A stretch of DNA of 64,000 nt from Eulemur rufifrons (Eukaryota > Chordata > Mammalia > Primates > Lemuridae). The position numbers and the translations under genes are program-made. The stretch lies in assembly GCF_041146395.1 (NCBI RefSeq), contig NC_091012.1:17474193-17538192 (forward strand), read 5' to 3'. The notes under the pieces were generated by a model, which was not told the DNA's origin, searched no databases, and worked only from the letters and a program-made list of their open reading frames with translations. Positions within the stretch are counted from its first letter, which is position 1. Each line of letters starts with the position of its first letter. Of this stretch, positions 36,851 to 52,254 are shown piece after piece.

Positions 36851-39800
36851 TCAGGGAAAACAATTTACTGGTGAGTACATGTGATGCTTGTTTTTCCATT
36901 CTTGGGATACTTCACTTAATGTAATGGGTTCCAACTCTCTCCAGGAGAACCATAGACATGTCATATCTCCATTATTTCTTATAGCTGAGTAATATTCCAT
37001 GGTATACATATACCACAGTTTACTAATCCAATCATGTATTGATGGGCATTTGGGTTGTTTCCACATCTTTGCTATTGTGAATTTTGCTGCTATAAACATT
37101 CGGGTACATGTGTCTTTGTTATAGAATAACCTTTTTTCCTTTGGGTATATGCCCAATAATGGGATTGTTGGATCGAATGGCAGGTCTACTTGAATCTGTT
37201 TAAGATATCTCCATAATGCTTTCTACAGGGGTTGCACTAGTTTGCAGTCTCACCAGCAGTATATGACTGTTCCTGTCTCTCCACACCCACGCCAACATGT
37301 GTTGTTTTGGGACTTTTTAATAAAGGCCATTCTCACTGGAGTTAAGTGGTATCTCATTGTGGTTTTGATTTGCATTTCTCTGATGATTAGGGATGTTGAG
37401 CATTTTTTCATATGTTTGTTAGCCATTCTTATATCTTCTTTTGAGAAACTTCTATTCATGTCATTTTCCCACTTTTTGATAGGGTTGTTTGATTTTTTCT
37501 TGCTGATTTTCCTGAGTTCTAAATAGATTCTTATTATCAGTCCTTCATCCGATGTGTAGTACGTGAAAATTTTTTCCCATTCTGTAGGTGGTCTGTTTAT
37601 TCTCTGGACTGTTTCTTTGGCTGTGCAGAAGCTTTTTAATTTAATCAGGTCCCATTCATTTATTTTTGTTGCTGCTGTGATTGCCTTAGGGGCCTTCTTC
37701 ATAAATTCTTTACCTAGGCCAATGTCTGTAAGAGTCTTTCATACATTTTCTTCTAGAATTCTGATTGTATCATGCCTAAGGTTTAAGTCTGTTATCCACC
37801 GTGATTTGATTTTTGTGAGAGGTGAAAGCTGTGGGTCCTGTTTCAGTCTTCTACATGTGGCTAACCAATTCTCCCAGCACCATTTATTGAATAAGGATTC
37901 TTGTCCCCAGAGTATATTCTTTCCTGCTTTGTCAAAAATTAGGTGTCTCTATGAGGATGGTTCTATATTTGGATTTTCTGTTGTGTTCCACTGGTCTGTG
38001 TCCCTGTACTTGTGCCAGTACCAGGCTGTTTTAAGGACCACAGCCTTGTAGTATAATTTGAGGTCTGGCAAATTAATACCTTCCATTTTGTTTTTGTTGC
38101 TTAAAATTGCTTTTGCTATACAGGGTCTTCTCTGATTCCATACAAAGTGTATAATTATTTTCTCTACGTCTGTGAAGAATGATGTTGGTAGTTTAATACG
38201 GGTTGCATCGAACCTGTAAATCACAATGTTGATTCTTCCGATCCATGAGCATGGTATAGTTTTCCATCTATTTGCAAGTTCTGCTATTTCTTTTCTCAGT
38301 GTTTCATAGTTTCCCTTATAGTGGTCCTTTACCTCTTTAGTTAGGTATATTCCTAGATATTTTATTTTCTTTGTTGCTATTTTGAACGGTATTGAGTCTT
38401 TAATTTGGTTTTCCGATTGACTGTTATTGGCATATATAAATGCCTCTGATTTATGTATATTAATTTTGTAGCCAGAGACTTTGCTATATTCGTTAATCAA
38501 TTCCAGGAGTCTCATGGTTGAATCCTGGGGGTTTTCCAGATATAACATCATATCATCAGCAAAAAGTGAGAGTTTGATCTCTTATTTCCCTATTTGGACT
38601 CCCTTGATTTTGCTCTCTTGCCTGATAGCTCTCGCAAGGACTTCCAATACTATGTTGAAATGTAATGGGGACAGTGGGCAGCCCTGTCTGGTTCCAGTTC
38701 TAAGTGGGAGTGCTTTCAATTTTTCCCCGTTCAGAATGATGTTGGCTGTGGGTTTGTCATATATGGCTCATATCATTTTTAGGTACGTTCCATCTACGCA
38801 TATTTTGTTAAGCGTTTTTATCATAAAAGGGTGTTGAATTTTGTCAAATGCTTTTTCTGCATCTAATGAGGTATCATATGGTTTTTGTTTTTGCTTCTAT
38901 TTATGTGGTGAATTACATTTTTAGATTTCTGTATGTTGAACCACCCCTGCATCTCTGGGATGAAGCCCACTTGGTCGTGGTGGATTATTTTTTTTTTGAT
39001 AAGTACTTGGATTCGATTTGCTAGTATTTTATTGAAAATTTTTGCATCTATATTCATGAGAGAAATTGGTCTGTAGTTCTCTATTTTTGTTGCGTCCTTT
39101 CCTGGTTTTGATATCAATGTTATATTGGCTTGGTAGAACGTGTTGGGGAGAATTCCATCCTTCTCAATATTGCAGAATAGTTTATGTAGGATGGGCACCA
39201 GTTCTTCTTTGTATGTATGGTAAAATTCGGGTGTGAACCCATCTGGACCAGGGCTTTTCTTTTTGGGAAGGTTTTTTATTGCTGTTTCTATTTCAGTTCT
39301 TGATATTGGTCTGTTCATTTACTCTATTTCTTCCTGGTTGAGCCTAGGAAGACTATGTGTTTCTAAAAATTTGTCCATTTCCTCCGCATTCTCCAGTTTG
39401 TGTGCATAAAGATTTTTGTATAATTCATAGATGATATCTTGTATCTCTGTAGCATCGGTTGTGATTTCTCCTTTCATGTTCCTAATGGAGGTTATTAGAG
39501 ATTTTAGTTTTGTGCTCTTGGTTAGTCTAGCCAGTGGTGTGTCTATTTTGTTTATCTTTTCAAAGAACCAACTTTTTGTTTTATTAATTTCCCTTATAGT
39601 TTCTTTGTTGTCCTTTTCATGTAATTCTGATTTGATCTTAGTAATTTCTCACCTTCTGCTGGGTTTGGGGTCGTTCTGTTCTTCTTTCTCCAGCTCTTTG
39701 AGTCTATTCATTAGGTTGTCTATTTGCATGTTTTCTGTCTTTTTGATATAGGCATTTATGGATATGAATTTTCTTCTCAGGACTGCTTTAGCTGCGTCCC

Positions 39801-40707
39801 ATAGATTTTTATAAGTTGTATCTCCATTGTCATTTAATTCAAAGAAACTTTTGATTTCCATCTTGATTTCTTCCTTTTTAGAGTAATTATTCAGGAGAAA
39901 GTTATTTAGCTTCCATGACTTTGAGTAGGAGTGAGCATTTCTGTTTGGGTTCATTGTTACTTTTATTCTGCTGTGATCTGAGAAGATGCATGGTACAATT
40001 TCTATTTTTTTGAATTTTTTAAGACATGCTTTATGTCCTAGGATATGGTCAATCTTAGAGAATGTCTCGTGAGCTGATGAGAAGAATGTATATTCTGTGG
40101 ACTTTGGATAGAATGTCCTAGAGATGTCAGCCATGCCCATTTGTTCTAGCATTCTATTCGGGTCCATTATTTCTTTGTTTCTTTTCTGTGTAGAGAATCT
40201 GTCCTGTACTGTCAGTGGGGTGTTAAAGTCTCCAGCTATTACAGTATTATTATCTATCATTCGGTTCAGATCTAGTAGGGTTTGCTTTATGAATCTAGGT
40301 GCATCTAGGTTGGGTGCATATATATTGAGTATAGTCATGGCTTCTTGTTCAATTGTGCCTTTATCCAGTATGTAGTAACCATCTTTGTCTTTTATTATTT
40401 TTGTTGGTTTGCAAGTTAAGTTATTGGAAATTAAGACTGCCACACCGGCTTTCTTTTGGTTACCGTTTGCTTGAAATATCGATTTCCATCCTTTTATTTT
40501 CAGTCTAAATGCATCTTTGCAGGTTAGGTGAGTTTCCTGAAGACAGCAGATACTTTGTTTGTGTTTTTTTATCCATTGTGCCAGTCTATGTCTCTTGAGC
40601 AGGGAATTCAAGTCATTCACATTTATTGAGAAAACTGATAAGTGAGACAGTTTTTTGTTCAGCTTGTTGGGTAGAACTTCATTGTGATGATTTCTCTCCT
40701 GAGCCAT
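36851..40707 (-). pseudogene. L1-C ORF2 (endonuclease-reverse transcriptase), multiply broken
   Basis: The start is the ATG at 40705-40707. The first 352 residues cover the endonuclease domain and the linker, and stop at a TGA at 39649-39651 where L1-B has an arginine codon. Further lesions relative to L1-B are a 2-base loss near 38870 that shifts the frame just before the reverse transcriptase [10 protein letters not shown] motif, a TAA near 38580 four codons upstream of the conserved KLSLFADD, an in-frame loss of about seven codons near 38226, and a TAG near 37948. The frame is open again at 37702-37250 and 37156-36851. A 3-base insertion in the VLIKK region keeps frame. Function is lost. 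Confidence 0.92.
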
Positions 40708-40752
40708 TGTGGTATCTGGGATTTAATCTTTAGCTCTTGAGTAGTTTTACAT

Positions 40753-41634
40753 TCATGGGTCTTTCTTGTGCTGATCCGTGTGTAACTCTCTTTTCAGTAC
40801 TTCTTGGAGAGCTGGTCTTGTCTTGGTGAATTCCCTCAACCTTTGTTTATCTGAGAATGTCTTAATTTCTCCTTCGTATAGAATACTTAGCTTAGCTGGG
40901 TACAAGATTCTAGGCTGGGCATTATTCTGTTTCAGAAGCGTAAAAATGGGCCCCCAACCTCTTCTTGCTTGTAAGGTTTCAGCTGAGAAATCTGGCGTAA
41001 TTCTGATGGGTTTTCCTTTGTATGTTACTTGTTTCTTTCTCCTTAGAGCTCGAAGAAGGGACTCTTTAGTGGTTATTTTGGTCAGCCTGATGAGTACGTC
41101 GCGTGGCGTTTTCCTATTTGCTATGAATCTCCCAGGGGTCCTTTGAGCTTCTTGAACCTGTATATCTAGAGTTTTAGCAAGGCCTGGAAAATTTTCCTCA
41201 ATTATGTCTTCAAATAGCTTGTCCAACCCTTGCTTATTATCTTCTTCACCCTCAGGAATGCCAATAACTCTCAAGTTAGGTTTCTTCACATAATCCCACA
41301 TTTCTTGAAGACTCTGATCATTTCTCTTATTCCTTTGTTCTATCTCTGTGACCGACTTATTTAGTTGGAAAGAGTTATCTTCAATTTCTGAGATTCTTTC
41401 CTCTGTTTGATCTACCCTACTCTTGAGACTTTCCACAGTGTTTTGTAGCTCTATGAGTAAATTCTTCATTTCTAGGAGTTCAGTTTGGTTTTTCTTCAAT
41501 ATTTCAATTTCTTTAGTGAATTTTTCTTCCAAATCCTGTATTTTTTTTGTGGTTTCTTTGTGTTGGTTATCCATTTTTTCTTGTATATTGTTCAGCTTGT
41601 TTATAATCCATCATTGAAATTCTTCCTGTAACAT
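40753..41634 (-). pseudogene. L1-C ORF1 (RNA-binding chaperone) with early stop
   Basis: By comparison with L1-B the natural start is the ATG at 41632-41634, but a TGA follows eight codons later where L1-B has leucine. A downstream ATG at 41572-41574 opens a 273-residue frame that retains the coiled coil (EEKFTKEIEILKKNQ), the RRM-like domain (NLRVIGIPEGEEDN) and the C-terminal domain (ITPDFSAETLQARRGW). ORF2 begins 45 bases after its stop. Initiation at the second ATG could still give a nearly complete ORF1p; this is inference. Confidence 0.85.
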
Positions 41635-42472
41635 GTTGGTATTTTGAGTCTGGTTTTTGTCCGTTGGTTGAGAGCTGGTATTTCTCTTTGGCGGTGAGAT
41701 TTCCATTTGATTCTTTGTGCTCCCCGTGTTTTTTCGGTTGGCCCTTCCCATCTAGACCTATCGTTAGATCTTTTCTTACAGTTTTAGTCTGGTTAACAGC
41801 ACACTTTGTACTCTGTTCTTAGGCTGTGAAGCACTCTAGGTACGTTGCTTCCTTTGTCAAGAGGGGGAGACTGTTGTGTATTGTTTAGAGTTTTTTCTAC
41901 CTCAGTTGAAGGGCTGCTTCTGGTGGGTCCAGCCCTAGAGGTTTGGAGTGACCCAAGACTGCTTTGGTGAGTTAAGTCACTGTGTTGTGGTCTTTCAGTA
42001 AGCAGGCAGGGTCCACCCTAGTTGCAGGCAGAAATTCTCTCTGTTTCCCCCCCCCTACTTTGGTTCTTCCTCTATAGGGGTGGTTTCTGTCTCTATCCAC
42101 AGGAAAGATACTAGCTATGGGGAGTGGGTGGTGCCCTTGCTCGCTCAGCGCCCCAGCTGCTGTAGCTCCCACGGGCAAAAGTCTGCCCTGGCTCAATGTC
42201 CCGAGGGACCAGACTCCACACTCTCGCCTCTGGGGAAGTACTCAGTGTTTACACAAGGGTGGGGCCCCTATAGAGTTTCCACGGACCAGGGGAGGGAGCT
42301 GCCCAGGGAGCCTCTCAGCACCCTATGGCCCCACAGTGGCCAGGCTGTGGGCCCCAATATGGCACCCGTGCTCCCGCAGATCACTGACACTGGGGGTGAC
42401 TGCTCAGGGTCTGGCAGGCACCAGAGCCAGGGGCCTCGGAGTTCCGAAGCCCACCATGGCTCCCCATCTAGA

Positions 42473-42553
42473 AGGAAAAAAAAAAAAAAAAGCAAAGCAA
42501 AGCAAAGGAAAGCAAAAAAGAAAAAATAAAAAAGAAAAGAAGAAAAAAAATCA
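42473..42553. repeat. A-rich simple repeat in L1-C 5' UTR
   Basis: AAAGC/AAAGG-type units on the plus strand, at the place of the much longer polypurine tract in L1-B. Confidence 0.93.
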
Positions 42554-42586
42554 AATCTGTAGTTCGGTGCTTCTATACTTCTTTAC

Positions 42587-43500
42587 GCCTTAGCACAGCT
42601 CCATCCCTCCTCGCCAAGCTCGGCCCCAGCTGAGATCCCCCAGGGACCAAGCTGTTTTCCCGATAGTGTCTCCTGTCCACCATGTTTATGCAAAGCCCGT
42701 GCTCTTGGTGTGGGTTCACGGACTAGTGGATCCAGCCGCCCAGGGAGCCACTCAGCACCCTATGGCTCCACAGCAGCTACTCTGTGGATTTCAAGATGGC
42801 ACCCGAGCGCCCGAAGAACACTGGCACTGGGGTGTGGTTAACGTTCCGAGTTCGGCAAGCACCAGAGCCAGGGGCCAGGCAAGCAGAGATGCCCACCAGG
42901 GATGTCGGCTGAGGAACTGCTGAAAAAAAGCAGAAAAATACAAAAAAAAAAAATCTGTAGTTAGGCAAACTTTTGCTTTTTTATGCCTTAGCGCAGCTCC
43001 GTCCCTCCTTACCGAGCATGGCCCCGGCTGAGATCCCCCTGGGTCCAAGCTGTTTTCCCAGTAATGTCTCCTGTCCACCGTGTTTATGTAAAGCCCGTGC
43101 TCTTGGCGTGGGTTCATGGAATAGTGGAGCGAGCCGCCCAGGGAGCCGCTCGGCACCCTATGGCTCCGCAGCAGCTACACTATGGATTTGAAGATGGCAC
43201 CCGGGGGCCCGCAGAATGTCGGCATTGGGGGGAATTAATGTTCCAGGTTCGGCAAACACCAGAGCCGGGGGCCTGGCAAGCAAAGACGCTCACCGGGGGT
43301 CCCCGGCTGGAGAACCGCCAAAAAAAAAAAAGCAAGGAAATACAAAGAAATCTGTTGTTCGGGGACCCTTTGCAGCTTTCTGCCTTGGCGCAGCTCTGTC
43401 CCTCCTTGCCAAGCGCGGTCTCAGCTGAGATCCCCCAGGGTCTAAGCTGTTTTCCCGAAAATGCCTCCTGTCTGCAAAGCCCCACGTCTCCCTCGGTGAT
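42587..43500. repeat. Tandem units of about 397 bp in L1-C 5' UTR
   Basis: Unit starts are at 42587, 42985 and 43382, giving two full units and one partial. Within each the same order is visible: CTTAGCGCAGCTCC, a CTGAGATCCCCC box, GTCTCCTGTCCACC, CTATGGCTCC, GATGGCACCCG, a CACCAGAGCC box, and an A-rich spacer. The stretch at about 42130-42480 is a more diverged unit. Confidence 0.9.
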
Positions 43501-43853
43501 TCTGCACCGGCTGCAGGCAGGTCTCTAATTAAGTGGGTGTGCAGGTCAGTGGGGAGAGCAAGCCGCTTTCCTAAGAGGCTGCCCCCACCCCACTTGATGG
43601 TGAGGCGGGTGTAGCCATCCCGCACTCCGCTGTCTATTGTCCCTCCCACACTATCCAGAATTTCGCGGACCTATTTCCCGTTCATCTCAGGCTTTTTTTG
43701 CTCTGTGTGTCCCACGTTGATTCTCCGTGGATTCACACTGCTGTTCTTGTGGAGGAGCAGTCCTCTAGCATTGTGGTAGGTCCAGATCCATGCCTTCCTC
43801 TCTGTGAGCATGAATCCAGAAGGTCAGCACCACTCCGCCTTCACCGTCATCTC

Positions 43854-43869
43854 CTCTTCTAGCTATTTT
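43854..43869. repeat. Right target-site duplication of L1-C
   Basis: CTCTTCTAGCTATTTT, identical to 36499-36514. Confidence 0.93.
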
Positions 43870-47487
<3,618 letters not shown>

Positions 47488-47800
47488 GATTCTTTTTTTT
47501 TTTTTTTTTTTTTTTTTTGAGACAGGGTCTTGCTCTGTTTCCCAGGCTAGAATGCCTTGGAGTCATCATAGCTCATGGTAGCCTACAACTCCTGGGCTCA
47601 AATGATCCGTTTGCCTCAGCCTCCAGAGTAGCAGGGACTAGAGGTGTATGGTACCATGACTGGCTAATTTTTCTATTTTTTTAGAGACAGGATCTCAGTC
47701 TTGCTCAGGCTGGTCTTGAACTCCTGGTCTTAAGCAATCCACAACCTCGGCCTCCCATAGGGCCAGGATTAAAGGTGAGAGCCACCATGCCTGGCTGTGG
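47488..47800 (-). mobile_element. Alu, antisense
   Basis: A run of about 28 T is followed by GAGACAGGGTCTTGCTCTGT, CTCCTGGGCTCAAATGATCC, GAGACAGGATCTCAG and CCAGGATTAAAGGTGAGAGC. It is more diverged than the other dimeric Alus here and lacks the AT-rich lemur insert. No clean target-site duplication was seen. Confidence 0.9.
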
Positions 47801-48062
47801 AATTGTTGATTTATTAAATATTTGTTAGTATTTACTCACAAAGCCGACATGAAATGGCTTATTATATTTGCAGAAATACGTTCACAACTAATTGAAAATG
47901 TTTAATAGTTCTGTAATGATTTAGATTTGTTAATTTTTTATTGAGTCATCTAGATGGATTATATTTTTCTAGGAATTTGCTAATTTTTCTTATTTTTGAT
48001 GATATTGGCAAATATTTGTTTATAATCTCATTTATTTTTTTTACTATCTCCTTGATCTTTAA
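47801..48062 (-). mobile_element. Old L1 ORF2 fragment, antisense
   Basis: Diverged L1 antisense text (TTTCTAGGAATTTGCTAATT, a GATGATATTGGCAAATATTTG phrase) continues right of the Alu, probably the same element as 47400-47487. Confidence 0.7.
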
Positions 48063-48238
48063 TTGTGTCTCGTTTTAAAGACTATTCATACACACTCAGC
48101 AGGCGGGAATAAGGCGTCAATGGCTGAGAGGTTCATGGATCCTGCTGTAGCTTCCTGGACAATGCAATGGAGCCTTCTTAATCCCGCTAGGGCCACATGC
48201 ACAGACCCGCTTCTGGGGGGGCCATCACCTCAGGTATT
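48063..48238. other. Short unique stretch
   Basis: Nothing recognised. Confidence 0.4.
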
Positions 48239-48239
48239 T

Positions 48240-48585
48240 ATCATTTCTTTGTGTTAGAAACATTTCTATTCTAGCTATTTTAAAACATAGCCTAACTTAT
48301 TGTTGACTATAGTCACTGTGTTGTGCTATGAAATAGTGTTGAATCTATCTACCATCTAACTATATTTTTCCATCCATTAATCATCCCCAATTTATCCACC
48401 GTCCTCACTACCCTTCCCAGCCTCTGATAACCATATTCATACACTCAGTTTCCATGAGATGTTTCTGATATTTAGCTCCCACATATGAGTGAGAATGTGC
48501 AAGATTTGTCTTTCTGTTCATGGCTTATTTCACTGAACTTCATGTTCTCCAGTTCCATCCATGTTGTTGCAAATCTCAGTCCCCT
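48240..48585 (-). mobile_element. L1 3' UTR fragment, antisense
   Basis: A second copy of the L1PA/L1PB-like 3' UTR seen in L1-D: TCTATTCTAGCTATTTTAAA, ATAGTCACTGTGTTGTGCTA, GCTCCCACATATGAGTGAGA and TCTCCAGTTCCATCCATGTT. Confidence 0.88.
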
Positions 48586-48894
48586 TTTTGCAGTAGTCTT
48601 CTCATCTTTAACCTTGACACATAAGCAATCAACATATGCTAAATTTCCAAAATATTGCTATTCATCAATGAGCTATCTACTGTGGGTAGTGCACAGAAGG
48701 AGCCCCAGGCAGTCATTCCCCTCATCCGTTCCACCCAAGAAAAGGAAAAACAGCCCTTTTGCTATTTCTGATGGGCTGCAGTACCAAAATCCCAGAGGTC
48801 ACAGGGGCCAGCAGTGAAACTCGGACCCCAGCTATCTCATGGTACGGGAGCAGAGCTTTATTGTGTAAGCTTTCCACCTTCACCTCAAAGGTTG
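48586..48894. other. Unique non-coding sequence
   Basis: Nothing recognised; short frames only. Confidence 0.4.
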
Positions 48895-49237
48895 TGTATC
48901 AGTCAGGGTTATCCAGAGAGACAGAACCAATAGGATGCATAGACAGATAGATACAGATATATGAGAGGAGATTGATTAAGGGAATTGGCTCATGCAATTT
49001 TGGAGGCTGAGAAGTCCCAAAATAGGCCGTCTGCAAGCTGCAGAAACAGGGAGCCAGCAGCATGGCTCAGTCCAAGTCTGAAGGCCTTGCAACCAGGGAA
49101 GCAGATGGAATAACTCTCAGTCTGAGGACAAAGGCCCAAGACCCCAGAGCAGATGCTGCTGCAAGTCCAAGAGTCCAAAGGGCAGAAAGCCTGAAGTTCT
49201 GATGTCCAAGGGCAGGAGAAGAAGGGTGTCCCAGCTC

Positions 49238-49280
<43 letters not shown>

Positions 49281-49495
49281 TGGATATCGATCTTGTCTTT
49301 CCTCTGCCTTTTTGTTCCATCTGGGCCTCAGCCAATTAGATCATGCCTAGCCTCACTGGGTAAGCCCAAATCTTCCTTACTTAGTCCACTAATTCGAATG
49401 CCGATCTCTTCTAGAAACACCCTCACAGACACACACCAACTACCGGGGTATCCCTTCAACTAGTCAATTCCACATCTAAAACTAACCATCACAAG
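48895..49495. mobile_element. LTR-like repeat with internal GA microsatellite
   Basis: Same family as 27345-27852: GTCAGGGTTATCCAGAGAGA at the start, GGAATTGGCTCATGCAATTT, CTAGAAACACCCTCACAGAC and an end in AACTAACCATCACAA. A GA run at 49230-49278 sits inside it. No internal retroviral coding sequence was seen. Confidence 0.75.
49230..49278. repeat. GA microsatellite
   Basis: About 24 GA units within the LTR-like repeat. Confidence 0.95.
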
Positions 49496-50002
49496 TTGTA
49501 TATCCTATTCTGGCTACAAGAAAGGCTAATGCACCCAAGACGCTAAAGCCGAAGATGAGGAAGAAAGCAAACTCAACTCCACCACAGCTGAGTTGGTCCT
49601 GAACAGAGTGGATCTGGAGATGACCCAGGCCTTCAGGGAAATTTCTCACAAAACCATAAGTCAACCTCTTCTGGAGTTCTGGCATTCCTGAATTCTGCCG
49701 AGGCCCCTGTCCAGAGTGAGGGCAGCTGAAAGGAAGTATGTGGAGCAGAGGTGGGAGCGAGTGTTCATCTGGGCCACCAACTACCCTTGGGTAGATGGAA
49801 TAATTGAGATGGTGCTCTCCCTGCTACAGGTCCCCTCAGCCATTCACCCTGTGGCTCCATTTTGGGTGACCCCATTCTCGTTAGAGACTGACTGCCAACC
49901 TGAAGACTTTCAAACAGGAGCTCCAAATCCCAGTATAATACCATGTTAATGGTGGAGGGTCTTTATTAAGACACTTCCCCAACACCCCTACCCAGACTGT
50001 GA
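49496..50002. other. Unidentified sequence, possibly an old processed copy or LTR
   Basis: Directly follows the LTR-like repeat. A 67-codon minus-strand frame (49482-49685) and a 77-codon plus-strand frame (49716-49949) are present, but neither shows a known domain. I cannot say whether this is a processed pseudogene, ERV-derived or simply unique. Confidence 0.35.
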
Positions 50003-50545
50003 CGGTTCATGTGCTGCTGCGGGAGGCCCCCATACTGGTATCCCTGGAGGCCCCCTCCCCCCTCGGAATGAGTTCAATGTCATCCCATGATGCCTGTCCT
50101 CTCCACATTTACAGTACCCTTGACCTCATCAAAGAGAAAGACACTTGCTGTGCACCTTTCACAAAGTTTACTCAAAATGAATCCTAGACCTAAATGTAAA
50201 GCACAAAACTATAAAGCTTCTGAAAGGTAATATGGAAGAAAATCAAGGTGAACTTGGATTTGGCAACAACTTCTTGGATACAAGAACAAAGGCATGACTC
50301 ATGAAAGAAAAATATGATAAGTTATACATTATTAAACTTAAAACTTCTACTCTGTGAAAGACACTGATAGGGGAATCCTCCCCAGACTGGTGGTAGTTCC
50401 CATGCTGGTATGGAAAGCCCTCCGACTGGTATCTCTGGAGGGCTCCTGCCCACTTGGACTGAGTTCAATGTCATCCCGTGATACCTACCCCTCCACATTT
50501 ACAGTACCTCTGACTGCAGGAAGGAGAGATAGCCTCCTTTGCTCC
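50003..50545. repeat. Diverged direct repeat pair around an L1 piece
   Basis: The segment at about 50003-50158 recurs at about 50385-50545. Both hold CTGGTAT(C)CCTGGAGG-like text, then GAGTTCAATGTCATCCC, CTCCACATTTACAGTACC and a GACxxCA end. The copies are clearly related but diverged. The family is not recognised. Confidence 0.75.
50160..50377 (+). mobile_element. L1 ORF2 fragment, sense
   Basis: Plus-strand old L1 text: GAATCCTAGACCTAAATGTA, AAACTATAAAGCTTCTGAAA, AACAAAGGCATGACTCATGA and CTTCTACTCTGTGAAAGACA. It lies between the two copies of the unidentified direct repeat. Confidence 0.85.
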
Positions 50546-51165
50546 ATCAAGTACTCCAAATTCTATTAGCAGGGGTGTGCAGAGAGGGATTTCTGCAAAA
50601 GAGCAGCATCTGTGGTACACCTTGAAATGAGGCAAACAAAGAGAGTGGCCAAAGCCCCCAATCCCCTCGCTCCATCAAGAGCTCTCATCCAGGTGAGGAT
50701 GCAGGCAGTACTATGCTCCCAACACATGTGGACAACCTGGCCTTGCCTCTAAGCCACTCAAGGCTTCCTGGGCCTGGTCAGGGTGTCAGTCCAACCTCCC
50801 TTATCAGGAGTCTCTGGACTCATACATCAAGTCATACTTGTTAGAGCACCAGGGCTCTAATGGCCAGCAGAGCTTGCGGTGGGTGGTGAATTGAGCTCAT
50901 CATTGGTCCAGGTAGCCTTCTCTCAAGCTGCCTCTAGCCACCAGGTCTAGGTCTTTGAAAATGAAGGCCCATGAAGCTAGCAAGGCCATCTGTGTCAGAG
51001 ACAGGGAGCAGAAGGAACTGCCATTTCCTCTCTTTCTCCCCAGCTCATATCATCTCCATCCCTTCTGGCACTGAATGATGTCCCCAGACTCTTTCAGTCC
51101 TTTCCCCTCCAGCATTTTCAAAGCCCTACTTTACCCACAATGCTAGGTTCATTCAACTATTCAAT
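50546..51165. other. Unidentified non-coding sequence
   Basis: No gene or known repeat was recognised. It may belong with the unidentified repeat to its left. Confidence 0.35.
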
Positions 51166-51169
51166 ATAG

Positions 51170-52250
51170 TTTTGTGTGTTTTGAAATGTTTTATAACAAC
51201 AATTGAAAAAGGAGACCTTTAATCCCTCTGCGATTGATTTTTATGTAGCTTCAGAAGAATTCCAGTTGCATTGGGGTTTCTACATGGAGATCCAGTTGTT
51301 TCACTGTCATTTACTAAAACTACTGTGATTTCTCACTGTTCTGCAGTTGCACCTTTTTCATAAATCAATGGCCCATATATAAGCCTATCTGTTTCAAGAG
51401 TATGCTATTTCCATTGATCTGCTTGTCAACCATGGCACACATACCACAAACTTCATTACTCTACCATTTTAATAATTCTTACTCATCTGGTAGAGTAACT
51501 AGTTTTAACTTCCTCTATTCCTTCAAGACTGTCTTGGCTATGTTTGGCCTGTTGCATGCCAATTTAAGCATTACGCTCATTGGGTCACATTTCACACAGA
51601 TATGCACATAAACAGACATATTCACCCACAAAGCCTTTGGGATTTTTTATTTAGATTGCATTCTATCTGTAGATTAATTAAGGAGAATTAACATCTTTAT
51701 ACAACTGAACCTTCATATCCATGATCATATTATGCTTTATTTTAAGTGTTTATTAATTTATCTAAACAGTGCTTTTATATTTTTCCATACAATTTCTAAA
51801 CGTTCTTTGGCGAGATTTCCTCTTCAGTATTTTATATTTTGGTATGATAGGTTACAAGCCACATTTTGCTGACTTTCATTTTCATATTATACTATTTTTT
51901 GCTGCAGAAACAAAGTTTACTTTTTGTATATTGATGTTATACCAAGCAACCTTGACATTCACTTTTTTTGACTGAATAGTTTAACCATAGTTCTTTTGGA
52001 TTTTCTTCACACACAGTCTAATCATCTGTTAATCACGAACACTTTATTTCTTATTTTATGAATTGCTATCTCTTCTGCTTCTCATTACTGCACTGGACAG
52101 TATCTCCATCAAAATATTGAAGAGAAATGGTAAAGGGAGGAATCCTTGTCTAATCCTCAGTTTCAAAGCAAAAGCTTTCAAATTTCCCCATATGTGTATG
52201 ATATTTGCTATATGTTTTTCATGTATATCCTTTATCTAGTTGACTTTTTT
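51170..52250 (-). mobile_element. Old L1 ORF2 fragment, antisense
   Basis: Diverged antisense ORF2: GAGATCCAGTTGTTTCACTG, AGACTGTCTTGGCTATGTTT, GGAGAATTAACATCTTTATA and CAAAGCAAAAGCTTTCAAAT in the expected order. There are no open frames of note. Confidence 0.8.
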
Positions 52251-52254
52251 TTTC

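Larger units (their letters stand above)
36515..43853 (-). mobile_element. Full-length LINE-1 (L1-C), antisense, inserted in L1-D
   Basis: A complete L1 of about 7.3 kb on the minus strand, bounded by an exact 16-base target-site duplication. It has an A tail (T-rich, 36515-36541), a 3' UTR with a duplicated G-rich unit, a decayed ORF2, ORF1 and a long 5' UTR of repeated units. It belongs to the same family as L1-A and L1-B but has more stops and deletions, so it is the older or faster-decaying copy. Confidence 0.95.
41635..43853 (-). promoter_or_regulatory. L1-C 5' UTR / internal promoter region
   Basis: About 2.2 kb upstream of ORF1. The outer 1.3 kb consists of units that begin GCCTTAGC(G/A)CAGCTCC and repeat every 397-398 bases. 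Each unit has a GATGGC core on the plus strand (near 42793 and 43191) and an A-rich spacer. Many CpG sites have decayed to TG/CA compared with L1-B. The long frames here are chance frames. Confidence 0.8.

Noticed and set aside
49716..49949. Possible processed pseudogene frame (77 codons)
   Set aside because: The translated text has no recognisable domain and no poly-A tail or target-site duplication was found, so no gene is claimed.
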